Source: Promineifilum sp019695075 (lineage in GTDB: Bacteria; Chloroflexota; Anaerolineae; Promineifilales; Promineifilaceae). Taken from it: DNA of 64,000 nt. The number at the start of each line of letters is the position of its first letter. The stretch's first letter is position 1. The position numbers and the translations under genes were made by a program. Shown here piece by piece: positions 8,779 through 17,156 of the stretch. The DNA lies in NCBI GenBank assembly GCA_026129185.1, contig JAHCIO010000003.1:62001-126000 (forward strand), written 5' to 3'. The notes under the pieces were generated by a model that was given only the letters and a program-made list of their open reading frames with translations, made no database searches and was not told the origin of the DNA.

Positions 8779-10452
8779 ATGAACGAGAGCATCGCTTCGC
8801 AACAAGTGATCGACACCAAGCTCCACAGCGGGTTTACCCAGCTGCGGCAAACGGTGGACAACATCGCGCGACGAACGCTCGACATCCTGATCTCGGTGCT
8901 GGGCATCGTCCTCCTCGCGCCCGTCCTCTTTCTGCTGGCCGTGCTCATCAAGCGCGACTCGCCGGGGCCGGTCTTCTACTGGGGCCAGCGCGTCGGCCGC
9001 CACGGTCAGCCGTTCCGCATCCTGAAGTTCCGCACGATGTACGAGACGGGCGACAGCTACAACGGCCCGCGCGTCACCGGCCAGGGCGATCCGCGCATCA
9101 CCCCCTTCGGCCAGTGGTTGCGCGAGACGAAAGTCAACGAACTGCCGCAGCTCTGGAACGTCCTCAAGGGCGACATGAGTCTGGTCGGGCCGCGGCCGGA
9201 AGACTGCGACCTCGTCGGCCATTGGCCGGCCGATGTGCGCGAGACGTTGCTCTCCGTCCGCCCCGGCATCACCAGCCCGGCGTCCGTCCTCTACCGGGAC
9301 GAGGAAAGCATGCTCTCGTCCGGCAACGTGGTCGATCAATACCTGAAGATCATCCTGCCCAGCAAGCTGCGCCTGGACCTCATCTACGTCCACCATCGCT
9401 CCTTCCTGACCGATCTGGACGTGCTGTTCTGGACGCTGATGACGCTGATTCCCCAACTGAAGACGCGGCAAGTGCCGGAGCACCTGTTGTTCTGGGGGCC
9501 GCTGGCGCGTTTCATCAGTCGCTACATGTCCTGGTTCGTCCTCGACAGCGCGGTCGCCTTCGCCGCCGTGGCCGCCACGGGCATCATCTGGCGCAGCAAC
9601 GGCCCGCTGGAGCTTGGCCCCAGCCTGGCGTTGGGCGTGGCCCTGGCTATCGCCCTCATCTTTAGCCTCGTGAACGCCGTGCTGGGCGTTGGCCGCATCG
9701 TCTGGTCGCGCGCCGACTCCGAAGACGCCATCACCCTGGCCATCTCCTCTGGCCTGACGACGGCTGTCCTGCTGGCCGCCAACTGGCTATGGCAGCCGCG
9801 GCTCATCCCCGTGCCCTATCTGGGCCACCGCCTGCTGCCGTCCGGCCTGATCGTCGTCAGCGGCATGCTGGCCTTCGCCGGCTTCCTGCTGCTGCGCTAT
9901 CGGATGCGTGTCATCACCGGCCTGTCGCAGTACTGGATGGCCCTGCGCGGCGGCACACTGGCCGTCGGCGAGCGCGTGCTCATCATCGGCGCGGGCGAGG
10001 CCGGCAACATGGCCGCCTATCTGTTGCGCAAGCTGGAAGTCGGCCAGGCCTTCTCCATCATCGGTCTGGTGGACGACGCGCCGCGCAAGCTGGGGGCGCG
10101 CGTCGGCGGCCTGCGCGTGCTGGGGCCGACAGTTGATGTTCCCCAACTCGTGCGCGCCCATGACATCGGCCTGATCCTCTTCGCCATCGAAAACATCCGC
10201 CCGGCCGAGCGCGAGCGCATCCTGCAAATCTGCCGCGCGACCGGCGCGCAGACGATCATCCTGCCCGACGTGCTGGCCTCGCTGCGGACGCAGCTGGCCA
10301 ACAGCACGCCGGCCGCGCCGGCCGCGCCGATGCCCAGCGGCGCGGAAATGGATAGCTGGCTGCGCCAACTGGATGGCCTGATCGCCGCCGAAGCTTGGGA
10401 CGCGGTGCGCGAACAGGTGCGAACGCGGCAACGGCAGCTCGTCAGCGACTAG
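8779..10452 (+). CDS. Polyprenyl-phosphate sugar-1-phosphate transferase with permuted domain order
   Basis: A 557-residue protein. Residues 30-235 are a bacterial sugar transferase domain: one hydrophobic helix (35-57), KFRTM at 83-87 and the catalytic KVNELPQLWNVLKGDMSLVGPRPE-type block at 118-141 (shown here in consensus form, split KVNELPQLWN/VLKGDMSLVGPRPE). Several transmembrane helices follow (about 245-375), then a Rossmann domain with IIGAGEAGNMAA from residue 402. In WbaP/WcaJ-type enzymes the membrane and nucleotide-binding parts precede the catalytic domain; here they follow it. It likely starts repeat-unit assembly by loading a sugar-1-phosphate on undecaprenyl phosphate. Confidence 0.85.
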   Translation: MNESIASQQVIDTKLHSGFTQLRQTVDNIARRTLDILISVLGIVLLAPVLFLLAVLIKRDSPGPVFYWGQRVGRHGQPFRILKFRTMYETGDSYNGPRVTGQGDPRITPFGQWLRETKVNELPQLWNVLKGDMSLVGPRPEDCDLVGHWPADVRETLLSVRPGITSPASVLYRDEESMLSSGNVVDQYLKIILPSKLRLDLIYVHHRSFLTDLDVLFWTLMTLIPQLKTRQVPEHLLFWGPLARFISRYMSWFVLDSAVAFAAVAATGIIWRSNGPLELGPSLALGVALAIALIFSLVNAVLGVGRIVWSRADSEDAITLAISSGLTTAVLLAANWLWQPRLIPVPYLGHRLLPSGLIVVSGMLAFAGFLLLRYRMRVITGLSQYWMALRGGTLAVGERVLIIGAGEAGNMAAYLLRKLEVGQAFSIIGLVDDAPRKLGARVGGLRVLGPTVDVPQLVRAHDIGLILFAIENIRPAERERILQICRATGAQTIILPDVLASLRTQLANSTPAAPAAPMPSGAEMDSWLRQLDGLIAAEAWDAVREQVRTRQRQLVSD

Positions 10453-10551
10453 CCGCCGCTAACAACGGGCCGACCAGCGCCCGACGGCGCGTGTTCGCCC
10501 GGCTCCCCGGCCGGGCCGCGCCCGACGACAAGTAAGGAGTATCTAACCGAT

Positions 10552-11544
10552 ATGAGCGATTGGACCGGCAAGCGCGTCCTGGTGACGGGCGCGGGCGGCT
10601 TCATTGGCAGTCACCTGACCGAGTCTCTGGCGCGGGCCGGGGCCGGCGTGCGCGCCTTCGTGCGCTACAACTCGCGCGGCGACGCCGGGCTGTTGCGCCA
10701 GTTGCCGGCCGAGGTGCTGGCCGAAGTCGAGATCGTCGCCGGCGACCTGCGCGACGGGGCCGCCGTCGCGCGCGCCGTGGCCGGCTGCGACGTCGTTTTC
10801 CACCTGGGGGCGATCATCTCCATCCCCTACTCCTATCGCCACCCGCTGGAGACGGCCGAGACCAACTTCATGGGCACGCTGGCCGTCCTGCTGGCCTGCC
10901 GCGCCCACGGCGTCGAGCGGCTGGTGCATACCTCCACCAGCGAGGTCTACGGCACGGCCCAATTCACGCCGATGGACGAAAGCCATCCGCTGCAAGGCCA
11001 ATCGCCCTACTCGGCCAGCAAGATCGGCGCGGACAAGCTGGTGGAGAGCTTCTACCGCTCCTACGACCTGCCGGCGGTGACGGTGCGGCCGTTCAATACC
11101 TATGGCCCACGGCAATCGGCCCGCGCCGTCATTCCGACCATCATCACCCAGGCGCTGACGGCCGATTGTATCCGCCTGGGCAGCCTGACGACGCGGCGCG
11201 ACTTCACCTACGTTGGCGACACTGTGGCTGGCTTCCTGCGGGCGGCGCTGGCCCCGGACGTGACCGGCGAGGAGATCAACCTGGGCACAGGCGACGACAT
11301 TGCCATCGGCGAGTTGGCCGAGCGCGTCATCACCCTGGTTGGCCGGCCGGTGGCCATCGTCACCGAGGCGGAGCGACTGCGGCCGGAGAAGTCGGAGGTG
11401 CTGCGCCTGCTGTCGGGTAACGACCGGGCGCGGCGGATGCTGGGCTGGCAGCCGGTGTGGTCGCTCGACGACGGTCTACGCCAGACGGTGGCGTGGATCG
11501 GCGACCATCTCGATTTCTACCGCGTAGGACGCTACGAGGTCTAG
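10552..11544 (+). CDS. LegB-like NAD-dependent sugar-nucleotide 4,6-dehydratase
   Basis: A 330-residue extended short-chain dehydrogenase. The NAD-binding GAGGFIG is at 13-19, the TSTSEVYGTAQ active-site segment near 124-134 and the Y153-x3-K157 pair within SPYSASKIGADK, followed by RPFNTYGPRQSARAVIP. This pattern closely matches the LegB family, which makes the 4-keto-6-deoxy nucleotide sugar for legionaminic-acid-type sugars. An AAGGAG ribosome site lies upstream. The next genes encode a nucleotidyltransferase and an aminotransferase, the logical next partners for an amino-deoxy sugar. Confidence 0.8.
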   Translation: MSDWTGKRVLVTGAGGFIGSHLTESLARAGAGVRAFVRYNSRGDAGLLRQLPAEVLAEVEIVAGDLRDGAAVARAVAGCDVVFHLGAIISIPYSYRHPLETAETNFMGTLAVLLACRAHGVERLVHTSTSEVYGTAQFTPMDESHPLQGQSPYSASKIGADKLVESFYRSYDLPAVTVRPFNTYGPRQSARAVIPTIITQALTADCIRLGSLTTRRDFTYVGDTVAGFLRAALAPDVTGEEINLGTGDDIAIGELAERVITLVGRPVAIVTEAERLRPEKSEVLRLLSGNDRARRMLGWQPVWSLDDGLRQTVAWIGDHLDFYRVGRYEV

Positions 11545-11553
11545 GAGGGTATC

Positions 11554-12321
11554 ATGAAAGCCGTCATTCTGGCCGGAGGCAAGGGCACGCGCCTGAAGCC
11601 CTATACCACCATTCTGCCCAAGCCGCTCATGCCCATTGGCGACATGCCCATCCTGGAGATTCTGCTGCGCCAGATGCGGCGGGCGGGCGTGGACGAGGCC
11701 GTGTTGACCGTCGGCCATCTGGCCGAGATGCTGCGCCTGTTCTTCCAGGACGGGCGGCGACTGGGCATGGACATCCGCTATAGCTATGAGGACGCGCCGC
11801 TGGGCACAGCCGGGCCGCTGTCGCTGGTCGAGGGCCTGGACGACACCTTCCTGGTGTCCAACGGCGACGTATTGACGACGCTGCCGCTGGCCGAACTGCT
11901 GGCCCACCACCGCCGCAGCGGCGCGGCGGCCACCATCGCCATGCACCACCGCCAGGTCTACATCGACCTGGGCGTCATCCAGCAGAACGAGGCCGGCCAT
12001 GTGACCGGCTACATCGAGAAGCCCACCTATGACTTCATGGTCAGCATGGGCATCTACGTCTTCGAGCCGCGCGTGCTCGACTTCATCCCGCGTAACGCCT
12101 ACCTCGACTTCCCCGACCTGGTCAAGCGCCTCATTGCCGCCGGCGAGATCGTCAGCGGCTTCCCGTTCGACGGCTACTGGCAAGACCTGGGCCGCGCCGA
12201 CGACTACGAGCGCGCCGTGGAAGATTTCGACCGGCTGCGCGACGCGTTCCTGCCGCCGGAGCCGCCCGTAGTTGTGAGCGCCAACGGCGCGGCCGGCGCG
12301 GGCCACGGGCGAGGAGGATAA
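11554..12321 (+). CDS. Sugar-1-phosphate nucleotidyltransferase
   Basis: A 255-residue NTP-transferase domain protein with LAGGKGTRLKP at 6-16, PKPLMPIGDMPILE, the LVSNGDVLT metal-binding strand and GYIEKPTYDF. It makes NDP-sugar from sugar-1-phosphate and NTP. An AGGAGG ribosome site precedes ATG 11554, and it is flanked by the LegB-like dehydratase and a DegT aminotransferase, so it may supply the nucleotide sugar they act on (as PtmE does in the GDP-linked legionaminate route; inference). The short Ala/Gly-rich tail may be dispensable. Confidence 0.85.
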   Translation: MKAVILAGGKGTRLKPYTTILPKPLMPIGDMPILEILLRQMRRAGVDEAVLTVGHLAEMLRLFFQDGRRLGMDIRYSYEDAPLGTAGPLSLVEGLDDTFLVSNGDVLTTLPLAELLAHHRRSGAAATIAMHHRQVYIDLGVIQQNEAGHVTGYIEKPTYDFMVSMGIYVFEPRVLDFIPRNAYLDFPDLVKRLIAAGEIVSGFPFDGYWQDLGRADDYERAVEDFDRLRDAFLPPEPPVVVSANGAAGAGHGRGG

Positions 12322-12325
12322 AGAC

Positions 12326-13516
12326 ATGGCCGAGACTAATGGGCAGTGGCGCGTGCCCCTGGCCGACATCGACCTGGGAGCGGAGGAAGAGGCGGCCGTG
12401 CTGGCCGTGCTGCGCCGGCGCTGGCTGTCGATGGGCGGCGAGACGGCCGCCTTCGAGGCCGACTTCGCCGCGCTGACCGGCGCGGCCCACGCCCTGGCCG
12501 TCACCAACTGCACCGCCGCGCTGCACCTGGCCGGCATGGCTCTCGGCTGGGGGCCGGGCGACGAGGTGATCGTGCCTTCGCTGACGTTCGTAGCCACGGC
12601 CAACGCCGTCCGCTATACCGGGGCGACGCCGGTCTTCGCCGACATCCGCAGCGAGGACGACCTGAGCCTCTCGCCGGACGACGTGGCCGCGCGGATCACA
12701 CCGCGCACGCGGGCCATCGTTGTCGTCCATTACGGCGGCTATGCCGCCGATATGCCCGCGCTGCTGGCCGTGGCCGAGCGGCATGGGCTGGATGTCGTCG
12801 AGGACGTGGCCCACGCGCCCGGCGGCAGCCTCGATGGCCGCGCCCTGGGCACGTGGGGGCGCATCGGCTGCTTCAGCTTCTTCGCCAACAAGAACATGAC
12901 CACCGGCGAGGGCGGCATGTTGACCACCGACGACGACGGCCTGGCCGAGCGGCTGCGCCTGCTGCGCTCGCACGGCATGACCACGCTGACCTGGGACCGC
13001 CACCGCGGCCACGCCTTCAGCTACGATGTCGTCGCGCCGGGCTACAACTACCGGATCGACGAGTTGCGGGCGGCCATCGGCCGGGCGCAATTGGCCAAGT
13101 TGCCGGCCAACAACCGGCGACGGGCGCATCTCGACGCCGCCTACCGCGCCCAGTTGGCCGTCGCCGCGCCGGAGTTGGGGCTGCCCTATGCCCGCGCGCG
13201 GGGCGTGTCGGCCCACCACCTGCGGCCGGCGCTGTTGCCGCCGGGCAGCGACCGGACGCGCTTCATGACCGAGATGAAGGCCCGCGGCATCCAGACGAGC
13301 ATCCACTACCCGCCCGTCCACCTCTTCAGTCTCTACCGGCGCGACGGCGGCCCGAACCTGCCCCTCACGGAAGCTGTGGCCGCGCGCGAGGTGACGCTGC
13401 CGCTCTATCCGGGCATGTCGTCGGGCGACCTGGAGATGGTCGTGGCCGCGGCGGCCGAGGCGTTGGCCGCCGCGCGGGCAGACGCAACTGTAGCCGCAGG
13501 AGGCCGGGCCAACTGA
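12326..13516 (+). CDS. DegT/DnrJ/EryC1/StrS-type PLP aminotransferase
   Basis: A 396-residue fold-type I aminotransferase acting on keto-sugar nucleotides. VTNCTAALHL and DEVIVPSLTFVATANAV are near the N terminus, and the PLP lysine is K189 in FFANKNMTTGEGG, with VEDVAHAPGG before it and ALREXX-type PGYNYRIDELRAAIG after it. It would aminate the 4-keto product of the upstream dehydratase. ATG 12326 is 5 bp past the previous stop, with GAGGAG upstream. Confidence 0.87.
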   Translation: MAETNGQWRVPLADIDLGAEEEAAVLAVLRRRWLSMGGETAAFEADFAALTGAAHALAVTNCTAALHLAGMALGWGPGDEVIVPSLTFVATANAVRYTGATPVFADIRSEDDLSLSPDDVAARITPRTRAIVVVHYGGYAADMPALLAVAERHGLDVVEDVAHAPGGSLDGRALGTWGRIGCFSFFANKNMTTGEGGMLTTDDDGLAERLRLLRSHGMTTLTWDRHRGHAFSYDVVAPGYNYRIDELRAAIGRAQLAKLPANNRRRAHLDAAYRAQLAVAAPELGLPYARARGVSAHHLRPALLPPGSDRTRFMTEMKARGIQTSIHYPPVHLFSLYRRDGGPNLPLTEAVAAREVTLPLYPGMSSGDLEMVVAAAAEALAAARADATVAAGGRAN

Positions 13517-13615
13517 CCCGCGCAAGGCCGTTTTTCACCCCTTTTTTCCTCTTGAATCGGGGTATTCGATGTAAGCTGTAGCGGTAGAAAACTGTAGTGG
13601 CAGGGTAGTACGGGT

Positions 13616-15553
13616 ATGGAACTCAAACTCATTCTTCAGTTGGTGCGACGCTGGGCCTGGCTGCTGACCATCGGTGTGCTGGTCGGTGGCGGCATTGGCT
13701 ATGTCCTCAGCATCTATCAGACGCCGGAGTACGAGGCGCGGGCCAAAATCCTGGTCATGGAGCCGGTGCGCAACAGCAGCACCTCCACCTCCACGACCTT
13801 GAAAGCCAATAAGGAAATGGCCGATACCTATCTGGAATTGCTCTTCACTCAGCCCATCCTCGACGCAACCAGCCAGAAGGTCGGCACGACCGTCCATACG
13901 TCCCAGATTCGCGCCGACCGCGTCGGCGAGACGGGCTTGCTGGAGGTCGTCATCCGCGACACCGACCCGGAGCGGGCGGCGCTGATCGCCAATACGCTCG
14001 TCCAGGTGCTCATCGACCAGAACGAGGCGCTGCAATCCTCACGCTTCTCGTCGTCCGAGGACAGCCTGCAAGCGCAGGTGGCTGAGGTCGAGCAGGAACT
14101 GTCGAACCTGAGCGACCAGGTCGAACAGCGCTCCGAGGAGACCATCGCCGCGCAGACGCAGCAGGTCGAGACGCAGAAGGTCGAACTGGAACAGCAGATC
14201 AACTCGCTCCTGGCCGAGATCACCCGGCTGGAGCAGGACATCGACGACCTGACCCCCAAGGTCACCGTGGCCGGCCAGCCGCCGGCGGCGCTGACGCTGG
14301 AACAGCGCAACCTGCTGACCCAGAAGCGCACCGAGTTGGCCCAGAAACAGTTCCAGCTAGACCTGGCGCAGGATAACTACGCCGAGCTTCTCGCGCCGTT
14401 GCCGAGCACGGACTCGGCCGAGGCCTCCACCAATCTGCGCGACATCGAGCAGGCCAATCTGGAGCTTTACCGGCAGCTCTACTCGACGCTGCTGAGCAAC
14501 TACGAGGCCGTCCGGCTGGCCCGCCTGGAGAACACGCCCAACGTCGTGCAAGTGGAGCGCGCCGCGCCGTCCAGCGTCCCGGTGCAGTCGGGGCCGCTAC
14601 GCTACATCATCATGGGCGCGATCCTGGGCCTGCTGTTGACGGGCACGCTGGCCTTCACGCTGGAGTATCTCGACGATACCGTGAAGACGCCGCAGGACGT
14701 GGCCAATGTGCTGGGTCTGCCCGTCGTCGGCTATGTCGTCAACGAGGCGGCCATCGAAAAGAGTGAGGGCGTCCCCTACGTCAGTTCTAACCCACGCTCG
14801 CCCCTGGCGGAGACGTTCCGCACGCTGCGCACCAATCTGGAGTTCGCCAGCGTCGATAAGCCGCTGAAGACCATCCTCATCACCAGCCCCGGCTCCAGCG
14901 AGGGCAAGACGACCGTGGCCAGCAACCTGGCGGCGGTGATGGCCCAGGCCAACAAGCGGGTCATCCTGCTGGAGGGCGACCTGCGCCGGCCGCGCGTCCA
15001 TCGCGCTCTGGGCATGTCGAACCAGATCGGTCTGAGCGACGTTTTCCGCGGCCAGATGGACATCCGCGACGTGGCCCGCTACTCGAAGGTCAAGGACCTG
15101 GCCGTTATCACCAGCGGCAGTCTGCCGCCCAACCCGGCCGAGTTGCTCGGTTCGGCGCGCATGGTCCAGATTCTGGCCCGCCTGGTGGAATCGGCCTCGG
15201 TGGTCATCATCGACAGCCCGCCGTTCCTGGTCACCGACGCCACGGTGCTGGCGGCCAAGGTTGATGGCGTCCTGCTGGTCATCCAGCCGGGCAAGACCCA
15301 CGCCGAGGCCGCCAAGGCGATGCTGGCCCAGTTGAACCGGGCCGGGGCGCACGTGGTTGGCGTGGTGCTGAACCGCGTGCCGCGCAAGAACGCCAACTAC
15401 TACGGCTACTACCGCTACGAGAACGACTATACCGTCGAGACGACGGCGACCGAGACCGTGGCCGCCAACGGCGACGGCCGGCGCGCCGGCAAAGGCCTGG
15501 CCACGATGTTCAGCGGCAAGCCCGGCAAGATCGGCGAAGAGGTTGTTTCCTGA
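13616..15553 (+). CDS. Wzz-type chain-length regulator fused to a BY tyrosine kinase
   Basis: A 645-residue inner-membrane protein controlling polymer length and export. Domain order: N-terminal Wzz segment with TM1 (about 13-30), a long coiled coil (about 140-260), TM2 near 325-350, then a cytoplasmic kinase. Walker A is SPGSSEGKT (424-432), Walker A' is LLEGDLRRPR near 452 and Walker B is VVIIDSPPF. A tyrosine cluster sits at Y595, Y596, Y598, Y599, Y601 and Y605, the expected autophosphorylation tail. The single-chain form is like proteobacterial Wzc, whereas Firmicutes usually split it. A 99-bp gap precedes it; no clear promoter was seen. Confidence 0.9.
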   Translation: MELKLILQLVRRWAWLLTIGVLVGGGIGYVLSIYQTPEYEARAKILVMEPVRNSSTSTSTTLKANKEMADTYLELLFTQPILDATSQKVGTTVHTSQIRADRVGETGLLEVVIRDTDPERAALIANTLVQVLIDQNEALQSSRFSSSEDSLQAQVAEVEQELSNLSDQVEQRSEETIAAQTQQVETQKVELEQQINSLLAEITRLEQDIDDLTPKVTVAGQPPAALTLEQRNLLTQKRTELAQKQFQLDLAQDNYAELLAPLPSTDSAEASTNLRDIEQANLELYRQLYSTLLSNYEAVRLARLENTPNVVQVERAAPSSVPVQSGPLRYIIMGAILGLLLTGTLAFTLEYLDDTVKTPQDVANVLGLPVVGYVVNEAAIEKSEGVPYVSSNPRSPLAETFRTLRTNLEFASVDKPLKTILITSPGSSEGKTTVASNLAAVMAQANKRVILLEGDLRRPRVHRALGMSNQIGLSDVFRGQMDIRDVARYSKVKDLAVITSGSLPPNPAELLGSARMVQILARLVESASVVIIDSPPFLVTDATVLAAKVDGVLLVIQPGKTHAEAAKAMLAQLNRAGAHVVGVVLNRVPRKNANYYGYYRYENDYTVETTATETVAANGDGRRAGKGLATMFSGKPGKIGEEVVS

Positions 15554-15570
15554 CGGTTGCTTCCTGACGT

Positions 15571-15608
15571 TGTAGACGCTGTAGATGTAGACATGTAGAT
15601 GTAGACAT
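15571..15608. repeat. GTAGATG/TAGACAT heptamer array
   Basis: Two perfect 14-nt copies of GTAGATGTAGACAT (15581-15594 and 15595-15608) follow a degenerate copy. The 7-nt period matches other arrays in the window, although the unit sequence differs. It fills the gap between the kinase and the LysM protein gene. Confidence 0.75.
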
Positions 15609-15628
15609 CGTAATGGAATCGATGCATC

Positions 15629-17107
15629 ATGGCTCAAAGCGCCACCTATCGGCCACCCTTGCTCCGCCGGCCCAGCGCGGCCGGCGGAGTGAATAACGTA
15701 CCGGGTCGGTGTCCCTTTCTGGGGACGCCGGCCGATCCGGGAACCGCGCTGGCCTTCCCTTCGGAGGCCAACCACTGTTTTCGCTCGCGTTTCCCCATCC
15801 CGATCAGCTCTATTCACCAGGAGAACTACTGCCTCTCGCACCAGTACGAGACGTGCCCTGTCTACCGGCAGTACAGCGCCAACGAGCAGCCGGAGCGCGC
15901 TGAAGTTGTGCCGGTGGCCGCCATTGCCGTGGGCACCGCGGCGGTGGGCACGGCCGTCGCGGGCACGGCCGTCGCGGGCACGGCAACTGTAGACGCGCCA
16001 GAATCGCCGCGCTGGATGGGCGAGAACGTTGGTTCGGCCATCGCCCCGGCCGCCGCTGTGGCCGCGGGTATGGCCCTGGGGGCGGGGCGCGCCCCGGTCG
16101 CCTACAACGAGCCGATTCACCCCGACTTCCAAAACGATGCCGCGATGACAGCGCGGCCGGCGCGCTCTTCTGGCATCGAGCCGCGCTCAGTGCTGCTGGG
16201 CCTGTTGCTGCTGGCCATGCTGGCCCTGGCCGGCTGGGCAGTGCTGACCTTCCTAGGCGGGCGTGACCGCGCCGGCTCCCAGGGGGCCATCGTGACTCTG
16301 CCGACGCTGGCGGCCACGGTAGACATGAGCGTCGGGCAGACAGACGGCGCGGCAGTTGCCGTTGGCGCGGACGCCGAGGCCACGGCCACTGCTCTCGGCG
16401 CGGCCGGGGCCACGCCGACCGCGGCCGAGGCGACGGCGACCACAGACAGCGCCGCGATCGACAGCGTCGCCGCGACCGCCACGGCGCTCTTTGCCGGGGC
16501 TTCGGCCACGGCCGAGTGCCGCGCGCCCGATTGGTGGGTTCCCTACGTGACGCAGGCGGGCGACACGGTTGAATCGCTGGCCGCGGCCCGCGGTCTCCTG
16601 CCGGAGGAGATCATCGTCGCCAACTGCCTGGCCTCGCCGGACCTGACGCCGGGCCTGGAACTGCGGCTGCCGCCGGTGGGCGTCATCGTCCTGCTGCCCG
16701 TGGCCACGGCCACGGCTACGCCGGCGGCGACGACGACAACCCGGCCCAACCGGCCCACGCCGACCTTCCCGGCGATCTTCGCCACGCCGCCGCTGATCAT
16801 CATCTTCCCGACGCCGTCGTTCCCGATCGTCGTTGTGCCCACGCCGGAACCGCTGGTGCCGGAGCCGGGCGACCCGACGTCGCCGGCCCCACGGCCGACT
16901 TCCGTGCCGCGGCCGAACGCCACTTCAACGCCGCCCACCTTGCCGACCTCAACGCCGCCGATCTTTGGGCCCACTTCGACGCCGCCCATCTTTGGGGCCA
17001 CTTCGACGCCGCCGGCCGTTGGAGCGACCTCGACGCCGCCCACCTTCGGCACGGTTCAGCCTACCAAGACGCCGCCAGGCCCCGGCGGGAACACGTCGGC
17101 CCCGTAG
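15629..17107 (+). CDS. Membrane-anchored LysM protein with four-cysteine N-terminal domain
   Basis: A 492-residue protein in four parts. First is an N-terminal segment with four conserved-looking cysteines (C28, C50, C68, C76; C-P-x-L-G and C-P-x-Y contexts). A low-complexity Ala/Gly/Val linker follows, then one transmembrane helix (about 187-207). The third part is an external Ala/Thr-rich linker with a LysM domain at about 301-350 (VTQAGDTVESLAAARG). The last is a Pro/Thr tail with TSTPPIFG/TSTPPAVG repeats. The LysM part should bind peptidoglycan or another GlcNAc polymer. The four-Cys part is cytoplasmic by topology and may bind a metal; I do not recognise a named family. Confidence 0.7.
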   Translation: MAQSATYRPPLLRRPSAAGGVNNVPGRCPFLGTPADPGTALAFPSEANHCFRSRFPIPISSIHQENYCLSHQYETCPVYRQYSANEQPERAEVVPVAAIAVGTAAVGTAVAGTAVAGTATVDAPESPRWMGENVGSAIAPAAAVAAGMALGAGRAPVAYNEPIHPDFQNDAAMTARPARSSGIEPRSVLLGLLLLAMLALAGWAVLTFLGGRDRAGSQGAIVTLPTLAATVDMSVGQTDGAAVAVGADAEATATALGAAGATPTAAEATATTDSAAIDSVAATATALFAGASATAECRAPDWWVPYVTQAGDTVESLAAARGLLPEEIIVANCLASPDLTPGLELRLPPVGVIVLLPVATATATPAATTTTRPNRPTPTFPAIFATPPLIIIFPTPSFPIVVVPTPEPLVPEPGDPTSPAPRPTSVPRPNATSTPPTLPTSTPPIFGPTSTPPIFGATSTPPAVGATSTPPTFGTVQPTKTPPGPGGNTSAP

Positions 17108-17156
17108 CTGGCGTGCCCGGTCGCTGTCTAGCGCCTAGCTATCGCCCGAGGAGTTT

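Noticed and set aside
12152..13525. 457-codon open frame on the - strand
   Set aside because: Antisense shadow of the DegT aminotransferase, which has intact motifs and ribosome site.
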